NCBI GenBank assembly: GCA_026985755.1
Contig: JALSPX010000220.1
Location: 1-8,381 of the forward strand
Origin: Sulfurovum sp.
GTDB taxonomy: Bacteria; Campylobacterota; Campylobacteria; Campylobacterales; Sulfurovaceae
Direction: 5' to 3'
DNA: 8,381 nucleotides
In this document: piece by piece, positions 6,359 through 8,381 of the stretch
Layout: the number at the start of each line of letters is the position of its first letter
Numbering within the stretch: the first letter of the stretch is position 1
Translations under genes and position numbers: made by a program
The notes under the pieces: model-generated
What the model saw: the letters and a program-made list of their open reading frames with translations, nothing else
What the model was told of the DNA's origin: nothing
Databases searched by the model: none

Positions 6359-8029
6359 ATGCTTGATGTCCTTATTATAGGAAGTGGCGGAGCAGGACTT
6401 ACTGCTGCGTTAGCTGCCAAAGAGATTTCTACTGTAGATGGTGTAGGCTTAGGCAATGCCTCTATCTTAGTAGTAGGAAAAGCCTACCCTACCAACTCCC
6501 AAACTTCCATGGCACAAGGGGGCATGAACGCAGCCCTTGGCAATGTAGGAGAAGACCATATTAGCGCACATATAGCAGATACCATCAAATCTGCCCGTGG
6601 ACTCTGCGATGAAGATATGGTACGCCAAATGTGTGCAAATGCACCCAAAACGATAGCATGGTTAGAGAGTATCGGTGTGCCTTTTTCAAGACTTGACGCT
6701 AGGGGTCTGACCTCTGATGATTTGTCGCAAAGCGATGAATCGTCTGCGGGTCTGACCCCTAGCGTCAAGTCCATCGCCCAACGCCAAATGGGAGGAGCAA
6801 GCGCCAAACGTGCCTGCTATGCCCAAGACTACACAGGGCTCAAAATCCTTCATACCCTTTACGACACTTGCCTTAAAGAAGAGATAGACTTTTTAGATGA
6901 GCACTATTTTCTGAACCTTGCAGTAGAAGACGGCACGGCTAAAGGTGCGACATTTTTAGATATTCGCACAGGAGAAGTCAAGCAGATACATGCCAAATCT
7001 GTCATCATCGCCACAGGTGGCTATGGTAGTCTCTACCATGGCTACACGACCAATGCCTATGGAAGCACTGGCGATGGTGTAGCAGCTGTGTTGCGTGCTG
7101 GTGGTGCAGTGAGTGACATGGAGTTTATACAGTTTCACCCTACTGCACTCAAAGGTTCAAGCATACTCATATCTGAGAGTGCCAGAGGAGAGGGTGGATA
7201 CCTTATCAATAGCGATGGCGAGCGTTTTGTTGATGAACTCAAACCACGCGACGAGGTAGCCCGTGCTATTTTTGAGCAATTCCAAAAAAACAAAGAAGTC
7301 TTTTTGGATGTACGTCACTTGGGTGAAGCAAAACTCATGGAGCTTCTGCCTCAAGAAGTAGCCCTGTGTAAACTGCATGAGCACGTAGACCCAGCTACCC
7401 AACTCATACCCATCCAACCTGTAGCACACTACTCTATGGGTGGGATAGATGTGGACTATGCCTTGGAAGTGACGGGTATCAAAGGATGTTTTGCTGTAGG
7501 TGAATGCTCCAATGCCAAGGTACATGGTGCCAATAGACTTGGTGGTAACTCTCTACTGGAGATTACCGCTTTTGGAAAATTTGCAGGAGAAAATGCCTAC
7601 AAACATGCGGTCTATGCAAGCAATAAAAAAGCTGACGACAGACAACTTCAGCATGACAAACAACAGATAGAAACTATCTATAGTAAGGAAAACAGCATCA
7701 ATTTCTATGCACATAGAGAAAGCTTAGGCAAACTCTTTTATGAGAAAGTGGGTATTGTAAGAGAGAATACTAAGCTGACTGAAGCGATGGAAGAGGTTAT
7801 CGCGATGCAGGTACTTCAAAAAAAGATGGGCATAACCGATAAAAGTCCTAGCAACAATACCAACCTCATAGAATATCTGGAGTTTCAAAATGCCCTGCTT
7901 TTAGCCCCTGCCATCATCTCTGCTGCCATCGCACGTGACGAAAGCCGTGGTGCACACTATAAAGTAGGTTTTGAAACCCAAGATGATGAGAAGTTTAAGC
8001 AGCATATTGTGTTGCAGTGGAAGGATTAG
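6359..8029 (+). CDS. sdhA: Succinate dehydrogenase/fumarate reductase flavoprotein subunit
   Basis: FAD-binding catalytic subunit that interconverts succinate and fumarate, paired with the iron-sulfur subunit that starts 1 base downstream. 556 residues; AAGGAG overlapping the previous stop fixes the ATG. FAD fold: LIIGSGGAGLTAALAAKE (5-22) and IIATGGYG (216-223). Active-site residues by comparison with E. coli FrdA: His260 (QFHPT), Ser272-Glu273 (usually Thr-Glu), Arg297 (KPRDEVARAI), His357 (AHYSMGGI) and Arg393 (HGANRLGGNSL), so catalysis should be intact. Two oddities. The histidine that covalently binds FAD is Gln48 in SQTSMAQGG, predicting non-covalent FAD. Residues 111-138 are encoded by a long palindromic element (6690-6771), adding about 22 residues between FSR and IAQR compared with E. 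coli SdhA. No Tat signal, so the catalytic side is cytoplasmic. L-aspartate oxidase (NadB) is a relative that also lacks the histidine, but the adjacent iron-sulfur gene favours Sdh/Frd. Direction in the cell (oxidative or reductive) cannot be told. Confidence 0.88.
   Translation: MLDVLIIGSGGAGLTAALAAKEISTVDGVGLGNASILVVGKAYPTNSQTSMAQGGMNAALGNVGEDHISAHIADTIKSARGLCDEDMVRQMCANAPKTIAWLESIGVPFSRLDARGLTSDDLSQSDESSAGLTPSVKSIAQRQMGGASAKRACYAQDYTGLKILHTLYDTCLKEEIDFLDEHYFLNLAVEDGTAKGATFLDIRTGEVKQIHAKSVIIATGGYGSLYHGYTTNAYGSTGDGVAAVLRAGGAVSDMEFIQFHPTALKGSSILISESARGEGGYLINSDGERFVDELKPRDEVARAIFEQFQKNKEVFLDVRHLGEAKLMELLPQEVALCKLHEHVDPATQLIPIQPVAHYSMGGIDVDYALEVTGIKGCFAVGECSNAKVHGANRLGGNSLLEITAFGKFAGENAYKHAVYASNKKADDRQLQHDKQQIETIYSKENSINFYAHRESLGKLFYEKVGIVRENTKLTEAMEEVIAMQVLQKKMGITDKSPSNNTNLIEYLEFQNALLLAPAIISAAIARDESRGAHYKVGFETQDDEKFKQHIVLQWKD
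6690..6771. repeat. REPIN-like palindromic element inside the sdhA coding sequence
   Basis: A perfect 18-base inverted repeat: GACTTGACGCTAGGGGTC (6690-6707) and its exact reverse complement (6754-6771). After one mismatch four more bases pair (6709-6712 with 6749-6752). A second inner stem runs from 6716-6728 to 6732-6744 with an AAA loop (6729-6731) and three wobble pairs, so nearly the whole 82 bases can fold on themselves. Each half holds a small palindrome with core GGTC-T-GACC; the 10-mer GGGTCTGACC occurs at 6703-6712 and 6748-6757, 45 bases apart and in the same frame, so Gly-Leu-Thr is encoded twice. Two REP-like palindromes in inverted order around a short spacer is the architecture of REPINs, which are spread by Y1 (RAYT) transposases. 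No such transposase is in the window, and only one copy is visible, so mobility is inferred. Confidence 0.75.
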
Positions 8030-8030
8030 T

Positions 8031-8381
8031 ATGCAGATAAATATATTTCGAACCGAAACCAATACCCATCAAATCTACACACTTGAAGACAAAGAAACCA
8101 CCCTACTCCATGCCCTCACACACATCAAAGCCACACAAGATGCCACACTTACATTTTCTGCAGGTTGTCGTGCTTCTGTGTGTGGTATCTGTGCGGTGAG
8201 GGTCAATGGGAAAGAGGAACTTGCCTGTGCATACAAGATAAAAGATGGAGATGTTATTGAGCCTTTACAGTATCATCCTGTACTACGTGACCTTAAAGTG
8301 GACAAAAACAGAGCCAAAGAAACCTTGGTAAAAAGTGCTGCTTGGTTGCATACTTTTCAAGAGGCCACACTCACCCATAAA
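8031..8381 (+). CDS. sdhB: Succinate dehydrogenase/fumarate reductase iron-sulfur subunit, N-terminal part
   Basis: First 117 residues of the iron-sulfur electron-transfer subunit; the frame is open to the window edge, so the gene is truncated only by the window. The N-terminal plant-ferredoxin-type domain is complete: Cys46, Cys51, Cys54 (AGCRASVCGICAVRV, pattern C-x4-C-x2-C) and Cys66 (ELACAYKI) bind the [2Fe-2S] cluster. The following IEPLQYHPVLRDLKVD (76-91) matches the linker of SdhB/FrdB proteins that leads to the C-terminal domain with the [3Fe-4S] and [4Fe-4S] clusters, which lies outside. The ATG is 1 base after the flavoprotein stop, with GAAGGA 5 bases upstream inside the end of that gene, so the two are translationally coupled. 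Whether the protein is a normal SdhB or a longer TfrB-like fusion carrying an HdrB-type domain cannot be seen. Confidence 0.93.
   Translation, partial: MQINIFRTETNTHQIYTLEDKETTLLHALTHIKATQDATLTFSAGCRASVCGICAVRVNGKEELACAYKIKDGDVIEPLQYHPVLRDLKVDKNRAKETLVKSAAWLHTFQEATLTHK

Noticed and set aside
6690..6771. The palindrome as a transcription terminator or attenuator in sdhA
   Set aside because: No T-rich tail on either strand, and it is mid-gene in an intact frame followed by conserved sequence and a coupled downstream gene.
6484..6807. Minus-strand open frame of 107 codons covering the palindrome
   Set aside because: Opposite the conserved SdhA frame; a near-palindromic element stays open on both strands easily. 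No ribosome binding site or family resemblance.
7157..7525. Minus-strand open frame of 122 codons
   Set aside because: Antisense to the most conserved catalytic part of the flavoprotein; the composition is that of a complement shadow.
6359..8029. L-aspartate oxidase (NadB) instead of SdhA
   Set aside because: NadB also lacks the covalent-FAD histidine, but the next gene, 1 base away, encodes a [2Fe-2S] subunit of the Sdh/Frd type, which NadB does not use.

Overview
The window looks like chromosome from a Campylobacterota (epsilonproteobacterial) bacterium, most like the Sulfurovum/Sulfurimonas side of that group. This is inferred from the flavour of the proteins (S21, PurN, PurT, a succinate dehydrogenase-type flavoprotein without export signal), the AT-leaning composition, tight gene packing and short AAGGA-type ribosome binding sites. 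No database search was possible. It is mostly a housekeeping region.

Left half, minus strand (about 3832 down to 110): one compact operon transcribed leftward. It encodes a bifunctional NAD(P)HX epimerase/dehydratase (metabolite repair), PurN (folate-dependent GAR transformylase), a small three-helix membrane protein of unknown function and a MATE-family efflux transporter. The last three genes are separated by 1 and 3 bases, so translational coupling is likely. Bases 1-109 carry no recognisable gene, only a hairpin that may end transcription.

Middle: at about 3833-3960 two promoters point away from each other, one for the minus-strand operon and one for rpsU (ribosomal protein bS21). The rpsU leader has a hairpin and an extended Shine-Dalgarno sequence. 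A hairpin terminator follows rpsU.

Right half, plus strand (4310 to the end): purT (formate-dependent GAR transformylase), a VKOR-type membrane thiol oxidase fused to a glutaredoxin-like domain, a succinate dehydrogenase/fumarate reductase flavoprotein (sdhA-like), and the start of its iron-sulfur subunit (sdhB-like), cut by the window edge. Spacings of 25, 11 and 1 bases suggest one transcription unit. PurN and PurT catalyse the same purine step with different one-carbon donors and lie about 2 kb apart.

The most striking structure is inside the sdhA-like gene. At 6690-6771 an 82-base stretch forms an almost complete hairpin: a perfect 18-base inverted repeat, two GGTC-T-GACC palindromic cores and a second inner stem with an AAA loop. 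It is read in frame and adds roughly 22 residues to a conserved part of the flavoprotein. This has the architecture of a REPIN (paired REP sequences) or a Rickettsia-type palindromic element that has settled in a coding gene. The same protein has Gln where classical SdhA/FrdA have the histidine that covalently holds FAD.
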